Assembly (NCBI GenBank): GCA_942492735.1
Contig: OW818648.1
Span: forward strand, 2,480,001 to 2,544,000
DNA from: Sporobacter sp942492735
Lineage (GTDB): Bacteria; Bacillota; Clostridia; Oscillospirales; Oscillospiraceae
Direction of reading: 5' to 3'
DNA: 64,000 nt
The notes beneath the pieces were generated by a model. That model did no database searches. It saw nothing but the letters and a program-made list of their open reading frames with translations, and was not told the origin of the DNA. Made by a program: the position numbers and the translations under genes. Shown here in pieces: positions 7,312 to 15,492 of the stretch. Position 1 is the stretch's first letter; each line of letters begins with the position of its first letter.

Positions 7312-7686
7312 ATGGGCGAAAATAAGGAATATATCAGCTATCTTGAAGAGCGAGGCAGCATCAACATTTCAGAAGAAGTCGTTGCGATCATCGCAGGCAG
7401 CGCCGCGCTGGAAATTGAAGGCGTAGCTGGTCTTTATTCGACGCCGGGCAGGGATATCGCCGAGCTTTTGGGAAAAAAGAACTTAGCCCGGGGCGTTAAA
7501 ATCCACTTGGAGGATAAAACGATTACGGCTGATATCTATATTATGGCGGCGATGGGCTGCGCTGTGAATGAGGTCGGCGCGGCAGTCCAAACCGCCGTGG
7601 CCAATGCCATTGAGTCGACGACCGGGCTCGAGATAGCATCGGTTAATATCCATATCTGCGGAATCGCGTTCAAAAAAGATAAATAA
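7312..7686 (+). CDS. yqhY: Asp23/Gls24 family protein (YqhY-like)
   Basis: A 124-residue Asp23/Gls24 protein: after a short N-terminus comes GSINISEEVVAIIAGSAALEIEGVAGL, then the alternating strand pattern of the domain and a C-terminal VNIHICGIAF. These proteins associate with envelope stress or, for YqhY of Bacillus, with control of fatty acid synthesis upstream of nusB. The same order (yqhY-nusB) is seen here, which supports the YqhY assignment. ATG 7312 follows AGGAGAACC. The spacer to nusB holds three hairpins. Confidence 0.9.
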   Translation: MGENKEYISYLEERGSINISEEVVAIIAGSAALEIEGVAGLYSTPGRDIAELLGKKNLARGVKIHLEDKTITADIYIMAAMGCAVNEVGAAVQTAVANAIESTTGLEIASVNIHICGIAFKKDK

Positions 7687-7723
7687 CCGCACTTGTAGAT
7701 TTGATAATAGCGAGCAAGAGCGA

Positions 7724-7820
7724 GCCGCCGCGAATGCGGCGTCAGGTCGGCGGGATTCATTTCCGCCGACCGCATATTAGATGCATAAAGGGTTCCCAAT
7801 GCGACAAGAGCATTGGGAGG
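7724..7820 (+). promoter_or_regulatory. Three consecutive hairpins before nusB
   Basis: Three inverted repeats lie head to tail: GCCGC/GCGGC (7724-7740), GGTCGGCGG/CCGCCGACC (7745-7771) and CCCAATGC/GCATTGGG (7795-7817). The third ends inside the nusB ribosome binding site (GGGAGG, 7815-7820), so folding of the RNA would hide it. Confidence 0.6.
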
Positions 7821-7828
7821 TGACGTGA
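7799..7828 (+). CDS. Nine-residue leader ORF before nusB
   Basis: ATG 7799 follows AAAGGG with six bases spacing; the ORF MRQEHWEVT stops at TGA 7826-7828, directly abutting the nusB ATG at 7829. Its codons span the right arm of the hairpin that masks the nusB ribosome binding site, so its translation would open the hairpin and pass ribosomes to nusB. A regulatory leader peptide is inferred from this geometry only. Confidence 0.4.
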   Translation: MRQEHWEVT

Positions 7829-8281
7829 ATGACGAGAACAGCAGCGAGAGAAATAGCGGTCAGGCTGTGCTTTGGCCTGTCTGAAAATCCAAGGGATCCG
7901 GAAACAATTATTGGGGAGATATTTGATGAGGAATATTACGCGTCGCTCGCCATAGAAGACGAGATATTCGCGTTGTATCCGGATGATGTTCAGCAAGAAT
8001 ATATCGGCAGAATCATCAAAGGTGTTTCAGAGCATGGCGCGGAGCTCGACGGTTATATCGAAAAATATGCTGTCGGCTGGAAATTCGGGCGTATATCCCG
8101 TACTGCAGTCGCCATCCTGAAAACAGCGATGTTTGAGATATTATATATGCCGGATGTGCCGAATAACGCCGCCATCAACGAGGCGGTCGAGCTGGCAAAG
8201 CGTTATGAGGAGCCGATGACGGTGCCGTTTATTAATGGCTTGCTCGGGACCTTCTCGCGAAATGAAGTGACTGTAGTGTGA
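7829..8281 (+). CDS. nusB: Transcription antitermination factor NusB
   Basis: NusB binds boxA RNA together with NusE (S10) and keeps RNA polymerase processive on rRNA operons. The 150-residue protein starts TRTAAREIAVRLCF, the NusB helical N-terminus, and has the conserved KFGRISRTAVAILKTAMFEI and PNNAAINEAVELAKRY signatures. Length is normal. Its ribosome binding site is embedded in a hairpin and preceded by a short leader ORF, suggesting translational control. Neighbours yqhY and xseA/xseB match the usual clostridial order. Confidence 0.95.
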   Translation: MTRTAAREIAVRLCFGLSENPRDPETIIGEIFDEEYYASLAIEDEIFALYPDDVQQEYIGRIIKGVSEHGAELDGYIEKYAVGWKFGRISRTAVAILKTAMFEILYMPDVPNNAAINEAVELAKRYEEPMTVPFINGLLGTFSRNEVTVV

Positions 8282-8312
8282 TAATAAATTATCACACATA
8301 AGAAAAACCGAG

Positions 8313-8432
8313 TTTGACAATCAATTTGCTAAAGCAAATTGATTGTCAAAAATGACGGCGGCCATTTACATGCTATTTGCTATGCAATTAGCATGTAAAA
8401 CATCGCTTTTTCGACATTCTGCAGCGGAATGT
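8313..8432 (+). repeat. Cluster of three perfect palindromes before the TsaD-like gene
   Basis: Inverted repeats of 18 bp (8313-8330 with 8333-8350), 11 bp (8365-8375 with 8389-8399) and 6 bp (8414-8419 with 8427-8432) occupy the nusB to TsaD-like spacer. The last arm ends next to the GTGAGG ribosome binding site. There is no T-run, so these are not ordinary terminators. The 3' end resembles the spacer in front of spoIIIAF (GGAATG, then a G-rich SD and TTAAYGTGA). Confidence 0.7.
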
Positions 8433-8441
8433 GAGGTTAAT

Positions 8442-9410
8442 GTGAAAGAAATCGTAATTTCCAAGGAAATCGTTATTTCCTTGGATACAAGCAATTATAC
8501 AACGAGCTGCGCCGTTTTTGACGGTGAGACCGGCGTTAATTCAGGTCGTCTTTTAGATGTTGCGGCAGGTCAGATGGGTCTCCGGCAATCTGACGCCCTA
8601 TACGCGCACATACGGCATCTGCCGCAGGTGATGGAGGGTCTCGACCTAAGGGATAAAATAATCGCCGTAGGCGCGAGCACGAAGCCGAGGGAGACGGAAG
8701 ATTCATACATGCCGTGCTTTTTAGCGGGTGCGTCACAAGGCGCAGTATTATCAAAAGCACTTGGCGTGCCTTTTTTTGAGTTTTCGCACCAACAAGGACA
8801 TATCGCAGCTGCCGCCTGGTCGGCAGGCCGCATGGACCTTCTCGAAACGCCGCACCTGGCGTGGCATCTCTCCGGCGGTACGACCGAGCTTTTGTACGTC
8901 CGCCCGCATGATACCGCAGTAACATGCGAAATCGTCGGCGGTACGACCGATATATCGGCAGGGCAGCTGATCGACAGGACCGGGCAGCTCCTGGGACTCC
9001 AATTCCCTTCGGGCAGGGAACTCGACAAAATCGCCTGCGATCGTATCGCATTTGATCGTATCGCAGGTGAGACTGGGCAAGATATCTATTACGAGCCGAA
9101 GGTCACCGAGTGCACGTTTTCTTTATCCGGTGTCGAGCATAAAATGAAACAGATGTTTGAAACACGTGTTCAAATCAGTGATGTTGCGTACTTTACACTG
9201 ATGTCCGTTATTTCTGCCGTTCGCCGCGCAACGAATAATGCGATTGCAATGTATGGGGATCTGCCTGTACTTTATTCCGGCGGCGTGGCCTCCAACTCAC
9301 TCTTAAGGCAGAAAACACCCGACGGCATTTTCGCCGAACCAAAATATTCCGTTGACAACGCCCTAGGCGTTGCGATTCTTACATACAGGGCGGCGAAAAC
9401 GAATGGATAA
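8442..9410 (+). CDS. TsaD/Kae1-like (M22 family) protein
   Basis: A 322-residue member of the Kae1/TsaD ASKHA family, starting at GTG 8442 behind GTGAGG. N-terminal ISLDTSNYTTSCAVF is the phosphate-1 loop; HQQGH (in FSHQQGHIAAA) gives the metal-binding His pair, and SGGTTELLY and LYSGGVASNSLLR match later nucleotide-binding motifs. True TsaD acts in t6A tRNA modification; clostridia often carry this divergent second copy beside nusB/xseA, of unknown role. Two oddities: a perfect 10-bp palindrome lies in codons 7-14, and a palindromic insertion (9034-9067) encodes the repetitive DKIACDRIAFDRIA. An in-frame extension back to 8343 exists but runs through the hairpins. Confidence 0.8.
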   Translation: MKEIVISKEIVISLDTSNYTTSCAVFDGETGVNSGRLLDVAAGQMGLRQSDALYAHIRHLPQVMEGLDLRDKIIAVGASTKPRETEDSYMPCFLAGASQGAVLSKALGVPFFEFSHQQGHIAAAAWSAGRMDLLETPHLAWHLSGGTTELLYVRPHDTAVTCEIVGGTTDISAGQLIDRTGQLLGLQFPSGRELDKIACDRIAFDRIAGETGQDIYYEPKVTECTFSLSGVEHKMKQMFETRVQISDVAYFTLMSVISAVRRATNNAIAMYGDLPVLYSGGVASNSLLRQKTPDGIFAEPKYSVDNALGVAILTYRAAKTNG

Positions 9411-10593
9411 TCGGATTTTCGATGTTACCGAACTAAATGAGCATATTAAAGACCTTCTAGATGCCGACGCCGTCTTAAATGGCGTTTATGTCCGAGGAGA
9501 GCTGTCCAACTATAAGGTTTATCCATCCGGCCATCACTATTTTACAATGAAGGATCAGGATGGGTCACTGCGCTGCGTGATGTTCAAGGGCAGCGCTACA
9601 AAAATGCGCTTTAAGCCCGAAAACGGCATGAAAGTGATCGCATTCGGCCGCGTCGCAGGTTACCCCAGAGATGGTGCCTATCAGCTGTACGTCAACGAGC
9701 TGACGCCGGACGGTGTCGGCGACCTCTATGTCGCATTTGAACAGCTCAAGGAGAAGCTCTATAAAGAAGGGCTCTTTGATGAGCGGCACAAAAAACCACT
9801 CCCCCGATTCCCAAAGCGGATTGCCGTCATAACGTCCTCGGCCGGCGCTGCCGTTCGGGATATCATCCGTGTTCTGGGAAAACGCTGGCCGCTCAGTAAA
9901 GTTATCATTCTGCCGGTGCGCGTTCAGGGCGTCGAAGCACCTGCCGAGATTGTCGGGGCGATTAAATACGCCAATCGCTGCAGTATTGCAGACCTCATCA
10001 TCACCGGCCGGGGTGGCGGTTCAATAGAAGACCTCTGGGCGTTTAACGATGAGCGTGTCGCCCGGGCAATTTACGACTCCGTCATTCCCGTGATTTCAGC
10101 CGTCGGCCACGAGCCGGATGTGACGATTGCCGATTTCGTTGCCGATTTACGCGCCGCGACGCCGTCTAACGCAGCGGAACTCGCTGTACCAGATATCAAC
10201 GATATGCGCGAAACCTTATTAAACATGGAGCTTCGGACAGGACAGGCCTTACGTCGCGAACTCAAGTCGCTGCGCCAGCGCCTCATCGATCTCAGCCAGA
10301 AAAGAGTCATGCTCAGCCCTAAAAACTACATCGACGACAAGCGCCTGCTGCTTGATTTTACGCATGGCCGCCTGAACGCCGCGTCGCAGAAAAAAATCAC
10401 AAGCGCACGAGAAAAGTACATCAGACTCGCCGCCGCCCTCGACGCAATGAGCCCCTTAAAGGTGCTCGGCCGCGGTTACGCCATCGCCAGAACGCAAGAC
10501 GGCAGCGTGATAAAAAAAGCGTCCGATGTACACAGCGGCGACAAGATAAAAGTGCGGCTTCAAAAAGAGGAAATAAACGCTACGGTTGACTAA
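9403..10593 (+). CDS. xseA: Exodeoxyribonuclease VII large subunit
   Basis: XseA is the catalytic subunit of exonuclease VII, which degrades single-stranded DNA together with several XseB subunits. The 396-residue protein has an N-terminal OB fold (residues 5-100, with GELSNYKVYPSGHHYF), the catalytic core with GRGGGSIEDLW and GHEPDVTIADFVADLRAATP, a long helical arm and the C-terminal RGYAIAR. ATG 9403 overlaps the end of the TsaD-like gene by eight bases and matches homologous N-termini; the longer frame from 9370 was rejected. xseB follows after a repeat-filled gap. Confidence 0.96.
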   Translation: MDNRIFDVTELNEHIKDLLDADAVLNGVYVRGELSNYKVYPSGHHYFTMKDQDGSLRCVMFKGSATKMRFKPENGMKVIAFGRVAGYPRDGAYQLYVNELTPDGVGDLYVAFEQLKEKLYKEGLFDERHKKPLPRFPKRIAVITSSAGAAVRDIIRVLGKRWPLSKVIILPVRVQGVEAPAEIVGAIKYANRCSIADLIITGRGGGSIEDLWAFNDERVARAIYDSVIPVISAVGHEPDVTIADFVADLRAATPSNAAELAVPDINDMRETLLNMELRTGQALRRELKSLRQRLIDLSQKRVMLSPKNYIDDKRLLLDFTHGRLNAASQKKITSAREKYIRLAAALDAMSPLKVLGRGYAIARTQDGSVIKKASDVHSGDKIKVRLQKEEINATVD

Positions 10594-10630
10594 GAAGTCC
10601 AAGAATGCTATTGCGGCTGCGTCGTTCTCA

Positions 10631-10823
10631 GGCTCCTTAGGCAAAGGAGCTGTCACGCCTGCGTGACTGAGGATTGTCCCTTGTGCCGCGTCATGACGCA
10701 TCCTGTATTCGAGCACAGTTCCGCTCAACCGCGTCGGCGTTACGCGTCACAGGAGACAATCCTCAGTCGCCATGCGACTTCTCCGAAGTCGCTTTCGGCG
10801 CCAGCTCCTTTGCCTAAGGAGCC
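10631..10823. repeat. MITE-like inverted repeat between xseA and xseB
   Basis: Two long arms face each other: the left begins GGCTCCTTAGGCAAAGGAGC and continues through GACTGAGGATTGTC; the right carries GACAATCCTCAGTC and ends GCTCCTTTGCCTAAGGAGCC. Each arm itself contains hairpins. There is no transposase. The pattern of a GGCTCC hairpin plus GACTGAGG resembles dispersed palindromic elements of Oscillospiraceae genomes (from memory). It splits two genes that are usually adjacent. Confidence 0.75.
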
Positions 10824-10875
10824 TTAGAAGGATTGATATATTGTAAAGTGTCAAAAATGATAAAGGAGAACCTAT

Positions 10876-11103
10876 ATGGATAAAATGAGCTTTGAGCAGT
10901 CCATTATGCGCATTGACGAAATCGTGAAAATGCTTGAAAAGGGCGATGCACCGCTCGAGCAATCGCTGACGCTTTTTGAAGAGGGTACGAACCTCATCAA
11001 GTTCTGCGGTAAGCTGCTCGACAGCGCGGAGCAGAAGGTTGTCCGTCTGCAGAAGGGACCGGACGGTGAGCCCGAGGAGACGGCATTCGACGCGGGGGAG
11101 TGA
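10876..11103 (+). CDS. xseB: Exodeoxyribonuclease VII small subunit
   Basis: The 75-residue helical protein has the XseB signature: FEQSIMRIDEIVKMLEKGDAPLEQSL followed by LFEEGTNLIKFC and the coiled-coil end EQKVVRLQ. XseB subunits decorate the arms of XseA in exonuclease VII. ATG 10876 has AAGGAG at good spacing. It is nine bases from ispA and probably cotranscribed with it. Confidence 0.95.
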   Translation: MDKMSFEQSIMRIDEIVKMLEKGDAPLEQSLTLFEEGTNLIKFCGKLLDSAEQKVVRLQKGPDGEPEETAFDAGE

Positions 11104-11112
11104 TTATTACAC

Positions 11113-11994
11113 ATGCTTCATGAGGAATTTGAGCTGGAGTACAAAAGCTGCCGCGCGCTGATAGACAAGCAGCTCGACACATATTTTGCAGATGATAAAA
11201 AAAGCACGCTGACGGAAGCGATGCGTTACAGCCTCTTGGCAGGCGGGAAACGTATCAGGCCGATTATTGTTCTGCAGTTCTGTAAAGCAGCAGGTAAAAG
11301 CATAGATAACGCGTTGCCCGCCGCGTGTGCCGTTGAGATGCTGCATACCTATTCCTTGATACATGACGATTTGCCATGTATGGATAATGACGCGCTGCGG
11401 CGCGGCAAGCCAACAAACCATATTGTTTATGGAGAATGTATTGCGACACTTGCGGGAGATGCGCTTCAGGCCTCGGCTTTCGAAGCGCTCTGCCATTCGA
11501 ACTTGCCGGCGGAGGCCATTGTCAAAATGGTGAAAATTCTATCAAAAGCGGCAGGATCTTGCGGTATTTGCCTTGGGCAGACGCTTGATATGCTTGGCGA
11601 GGGGAAAAAGCTGTCGCTTGACGCGTTAACGGACATTCATCACTATAAAACTTCCGCGCTTCTTACCGCATCAGCGCAGCTCGGTGTTGCCGCTGCGGGA
11701 GGAAGCGAAAGCCAGCTCAGAGCAGCAGAAGAATACGCGTACCATCTTGGCCTCGCTTTTCAAGTACAAGACGATATCCTCGATTTCACCGGGACGACAG
11801 AAATCCTCGGCAAGCCGGTCGGCTCAGATGAGGCCAATAACAAAACGACGTTTCTCACGCTGATGGGACTTCACGACGCGCGCCATATTGTCAGCGATCA
11901 GACGCATTATGCGATCGCGTCACTCTATAATAATTTTGAAAATACTGAATTTCTTGAAGCTCTTGCCATTAATCTGGAAGAAAGAAAGTATTGA
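11113..11994 (+). CDS. ispA: Polyprenyl synthetase (farnesyl diphosphate synthase)
   Basis: This enzyme condenses isopentenyl diphosphate with allylic diphosphates to give geranyl and farnesyl diphosphate in the isoprenoid pathway. The 293-residue protein has LLAGGKRIRP, the first Asp-rich motif in LIHDDLPCMDND (two residues inserted, as in bacterial FPP synthases), GDALQ, and the second Asp-rich motif QVQDDILD, plus KPVGSDEANNKTTF. Length is standard. It is followed by the OLE RNA region and dxs, the first enzyme of the MEP pathway, so this locus gathers isoprenoid genes. Confidence 0.95.
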   Translation: MLHEEFELEYKSCRALIDKQLDTYFADDKKSTLTEAMRYSLLAGGKRIRPIIVLQFCKAAGKSIDNALPAACAVEMLHTYSLIHDDLPCMDNDALRRGKPTNHIVYGECIATLAGDALQASAFEALCHSNLPAEAIVKMVKILSKAAGSCGICLGQTLDMLGEGKKLSLDALTDIHHYKTSALLTASAQLGVAAAGGSESQLRAAEEYAYHLGLAFQVQDDILDFTGTTEILGKPVGSDEANNKTTFLTLMGLHDARHIVSDQTHYAIASLYNNFENTEFLEALAINLEERKY

Positions 11995-12009
11995 TAATTT
12001 GAAGTATTA

Positions 12010-12690
12010 TTGTTACTATATAGATTACAGCGGCGCAGTATCCTAGTCAGATCTACCGTCTACCAGGAAGGGCCTAAAAATCCTTTAAAGGGCACACCTG
12101 CGAAGCCCCTTGTGTCTGCCTTGAACGCCCAGTTTGGGGTGGGTGCTGGGGGGAAGCGCGCTGCCGCGGTAACGCGGCGTTATGTCGCGCTTGCATACTC
12201 AGGGCGACCTCCAATGGCATGGAGATCCCGACCCTGTTTGTGTGGAGACCTGTTACTGTGCTTTGACGTGGCTCGTACAACGAGCGCGATCTCTGTACGG
12301 GACAGGATTAAACCTGTATTGCGGTTTATAGGCGAAATGCCGTATGCTGTGTACAGAGTAGCCTGCCTTGAGTGGGATCTGCGGATAGGGGACTAAATGT
12401 TGGGGGGTATGGCCATACCGCCTGGCGCTATTGCCCCTTGAAATATTTTCTGCAAAAGAGGCTAAGAGACGGTTTGACTGTAGTGGAAAACACCTAGGCT
12501 GTTCGGGGAGAACCTGTCCCCGTGACAGGAAGGGGATTGCAGTGCGGACTAAGTGGCAATCGGGCAACGATGTTGGTAACGCATCGAACGAGGCTATAAT
12601 GGGAAACCACCTGATCGGCAACGAGAGGCAGCTTCGGGGGAAATCCAGCCCGTACCTAAGCCGTAAGATTTACTCAGCTTGTCGCCGCTG
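12010..12690 (+). ncRNA. OLE RNA (ornate large extremophilic RNA), putative
   Basis: The roughly 680 bases between ispA and the following membrane gene lack a convincing coding frame but are GC-rich and full of complementary segments, for example GGGGAGAACCTGTCCCCGTG near 12510 and the GGGGGGTATGGCCATACCGCC hairpin near 12405. OLE RNA is a roughly 600-nt structured RNA known in Bacilli and Clostridia, encoded in exactly this context (xseB-ispA-OLE-oapA-dxs-tlyA-argR-recN), where it binds OapA at the membrane and affects stress and metal tolerance. Position, size, structure and the oapA gene right after it support the call. End points are approximate; I compared with no alignment. Confidence 0.75.
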
Positions 12691-12747
12691 CACATATAAT
12701 TGTTTATTTTACATTCAATTCATTGAATGTTTATTGGTGCGTAATAA

Positions 12748-13326
12748 ATGAAAACAAAGACAAATTCCAAGTGGTATATTAAAATCATCATCATCAGCAT
12801 GTGCATATCCATGACATTTACCTTCGCCTCAACCGAGATTCTCGGGAGCGCGGGTTATGTCATGGCCTTTCTGGTTTTGGCGGTCTTTATCCTTCTTGGC
12901 ATCATATTCGATACCATCGGCGTGGCTGTGACGGCAGCGAGCACGGCGCCGTTTCATTCCATGGCGGCGCATAAGGAGAGCGGCGCTATTGAGGCGTTGA
13001 GACTCATCCGCAACGCTGAAAAGGTTTCCAGTATTTGCAATGACGTCGTCGGCGATATTTCGGGAATCATCAGCGGCACAACATCGTCGCTCATTGTTGC
13101 GCGGCTCATGAAGGATCTTTCGACTGAGAACATCCTGCTGCAGCTGTCCGTATCGGCTGTTGTGACAGGTTTTATGATTGGCGGCAAGGCCGTCGGCAAA
13201 ACATTGGCGATAAACAACAGCACCCGCATCGTTCTTGACGTCGGGAAGCTGATTCATTTAAAAAACAGGATATTAATACTGATCCCAAAAAGAAACAGAA
13301 CGAAAAATTCTTCAAAAAAGCCATAA
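12748..13326 (+). CDS. oapA: OLE-associated membrane protein OapA
   Basis: The 192-residue protein has three to four membrane helices (about residues 12-28, 34-60, 100-120 and 128-148), a conserved-looking middle segment AASTAPFHSMAAHKESGAIEALRL, and a strongly basic C-terminal tail (NRILILIPKRNRTKNSSKKP), which suits an RNA-binding membrane protein. The segment IGVAVTAASTAPFHSMA resembles DUF21 proteins, to which OapA is related. It lies directly downstream of the putative OLE RNA and upstream of dxs, the standard OapA position. ATG 12748 overlaps the upstream region; the ribosome binding site is weak (TTGGTGCG). Confidence 0.8.
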   Translation: MKTKTNSKWYIKIIIISMCISMTFTFASTEILGSAGYVMAFLVLAVFILLGIIFDTIGVAVTAASTAPFHSMAAHKESGAIEALRLIRNAEKVSSICNDVVGDISGIISGTTSSLIVARLMKDLSTENILLQLSVSAVVTGFMIGGKAVGKTLAINNSTRIVLDVGKLIHLKNRILILIPKRNRTKNSSKKP

Positions 13327-13395
13327 ATGTAAGCTTTTTTCGAATTTTCTCTGTTTCTAAATGTGATCCGTATTAAGAAAAAATGAGGGAAACCA

Positions 13396-15492
13396 TTGGA
13401 TATTCTAGATAAGATCAATTTACCGACGGACATAAGAAAACTTGATAAACATGAGTTGGCGACATTATGCCATGAACTGCGCCAGTTTATGATACAGAGT
13501 GTCTCCAAAACAGGAGGGCACATGGCCTCAAACCTCGGTGTCGTTGAGGTGACGGTTGCCCTCCATCGTGTTTTTGACACAGCGCGTGACAGGCTTGTAT
13601 TTGATGTCGGCCATCAGAGCTATGTCCATAAGCTGCTGACGGGACGGATGGATCGATTCAATACGCTTCGGAAGCTCGATGGCCTCTCAGGCTTCCCGAA
13701 GCCGGAGGAGTCAAGGCATGACGCGTTTATAGCAGGTCATGCGTCTAATTCTATATCGGTAGGGCTCGGTATGGCCAGAGCCAGAACGCTCTCAAGGCGC
13801 GATTACAGTGTGATTACTGTCATCGGCGACGGCGCACTCACAGGCGGCCTCGCGTATGAGGCGCTCAATGATGCCGGCGAGAGCGGCGAGCCGCTGATCA
13901 TCATACTTAACGACAATGGGATGTCGATCACACCGAACGTCGGCGGCATGGCGAAATACTTGTCAAAGCAGCGTATCAAGCCTTCTTACGCCGCATTTAA
14001 GAAAAGATATCGCCGACTAATGGAGAAGCTTCCCGGTGGGCGGCATATCTATCGCTTTACCCATGGCATCAAAAGCGCGTTCAAGGAAGCGCTGCTCCAC
14101 TGCAGTATGTTTGAGGAGATGGGCCTCCAGTATGCAGGGCCGATTGATGGGCATGATCTGCCAAGGCTGATTGAAGCGCTCACCTGGGCAAAAGGATTGG
14201 GAGAACCTGTCCTCATCCATATCATCACCCAAAAAGGTAAGGGCTATATCTATTCCGAAGAGACACCGGATGTCTATCATGGCGTCAGCCCGTTTGACTA
14301 TAAAAAGGGTGTCATTTCAGGCGGTAGTACCTGTTTTTCAACAATTTTCGGCGAAGAATTGACGAAAATCGCCGGATCGGATTTCAGGGTCTGTGCGATA
14401 ACGGCAGCGATGACAAGCGGCACAGGCCTCACAGAATTCGCGGGCAAATTCCCCGAGCGTTTTTTTGATGTCGGAATCGCTGAAGGGCACGGCGCTGCGA
14501 TGGCAGCCGGTATGGCTTCACAGGAAATGATTCCAGTTTTCGCAGTGTATTCAACGTTTTTACAGCGGTCTTATGATATGCTCTTGCACGATGTTGCGCT
14601 GATGAATCTCCATGTCGTCTTTGCGGTTGACAGAGCCGGGCTTGTCGGCGCCGACGGGGAGACACATCAGGGAATCTTTGACATCGGTTTTTTATCAACC
14701 GTTCCGAATATGAAAATATTATGTCCGGCAAGTTTTGAAGAGCTGCGGGATATGCTTCGATATGCTGTGCTTGTAATGGATGGGCCGGTTGCCGTCCGCT
14801 ACCCGAAAAGCGGCGAGGGGCGTTATAAAGATGGGTTTCAAAGAGACCCTGTCTCTCAAAACGGACGCATCTCGTTTTCGAAGCTTTTGCGTGAGGGAAA
14901 CGATATTACCATCGTGACCTATGGTACAAATGTGAACATAGTGCTGGATGCCGCTGACATTCTGTGCAATCGAGAAATATCTGCGGAGATCATTAAGCTG
15001 GACTTAATCAGTCCGATTGATATTGACACAGTCAGCGCGTCATTGCGTAAAACAGGCCGACTGCTCGTTGTGGAAGAATGCGCAGAGTCTGGTTGTGTCG
15101 GCGAAAAAATTGCCTCACAGCTCGCCCAAAGTGCTGTTATACTCAAAAGCCTCAAGCTATTGAATCTCGGCAGCCGCTTTATTCCGCAGGGCAGCGTTGA
15201 TGAGCTCCGCCAAATGTGCGGCATTGATGCGCAAGGTGTCGTAAAAGCAGCGACTGAAGCATGTGGGCTTGCTTATAACGCTTTCAGCCCTTATCAGTAC
15301 GATGCGTCTGTAACAGATGCGTCTGTAACTGATGTGTCTGTAGAAGATGAAATGGACACGGAGAATACAGAGAACGCGGAAGAAACCTTAGAGATAGAGG
15401 AAAAAGATGCAGCGGATGCGATCGAAGCAATAGAAGCATCAGACGTTACTGCCGCGGTCCTTATGGATAATGCTGAGGAGAAAGACGCATGA
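13396..15492 (+). CDS. dxs: 1-deoxy-D-xylulose-5-phosphate synthase
   Basis: DXS condenses pyruvate and glyceraldehyde 3-phosphate, using thiamine diphosphate, in the first step of the MEP isoprenoid pathway. The 698-residue protein has the thiamine-binding GDGALTGGLAYEALNDAG and ILNDNGMS, the transketolase pyrimidine domain (AGLVGADGETHQG) and the C-terminal domain. TTG 13396 is the start, with GAGGG nine bases upstream. Beyond the normal end (about residue 630) there is an acidic tail of roughly 65 residues, rich in Glu, Asp and Ala, beginning with three DASVTD-type repeats; this is unusual for DXS. The stop overlaps the tlyA start. Confidence 0.95.
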   Translation: MDILDKINLPTDIRKLDKHELATLCHELRQFMIQSVSKTGGHMASNLGVVEVTVALHRVFDTARDRLVFDVGHQSYVHKLLTGRMDRFNTLRKLDGLSGFPKPEESRHDAFIAGHASNSISVGLGMARARTLSRRDYSVITVIGDGALTGGLAYEALNDAGESGEPLIIILNDNGMSITPNVGGMAKYLSKQRIKPSYAAFKKRYRRLMEKLPGGRHIYRFTHGIKSAFKEALLHCSMFEEMGLQYAGPIDGHDLPRLIEALTWAKGLGEPVLIHIITQKGKGYIYSEETPDVYHGVSPFDYKKGVISGGSTCFSTIFGEELTKIAGSDFRVCAITAAMTSGTGLTEFAGKFPERFFDVGIAEGHGAAMAAGMASQEMIPVFAVYSTFLQRSYDMLLHDVALMNLHVVFAVDRAGLVGADGETHQGIFDIGFLSTVPNMKILCPASFEELRDMLRYAVLVMDGPVAVRYPKSGEGRYKDGFQRDPVSQNGRISFSKLLREGNDITIVTYGTNVNIVLDAADILCNREISAEIIKLDLISPIDIDTVSASLRKTGRLLVVEECAESGCVGEKIASQLAQSAVILKSLKLLNLGSRFIPQGSVDELRQMCGIDAQGVVKAATEACGLAYNAFSPYQYDASVTDASVTDVSVEDEMDTENTENAEETLEIEEKDAADAIEAIEASDVTAAVLMDNAEEKDA

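Noticed and set aside
8343..8441. 33-residue N-terminal extension of the TsaD-like gene
   Set aside because: It would translate the palindromes and has no ribosome binding site; GTG 8442 has GTGAGG and matches the family N-terminus.
12010..12751. Frames inside the OLE region (two + and two - strand frames)
   Set aside because: None has a family feature or ribosome binding site, and their overlap in several frames fits structured non-coding RNA.
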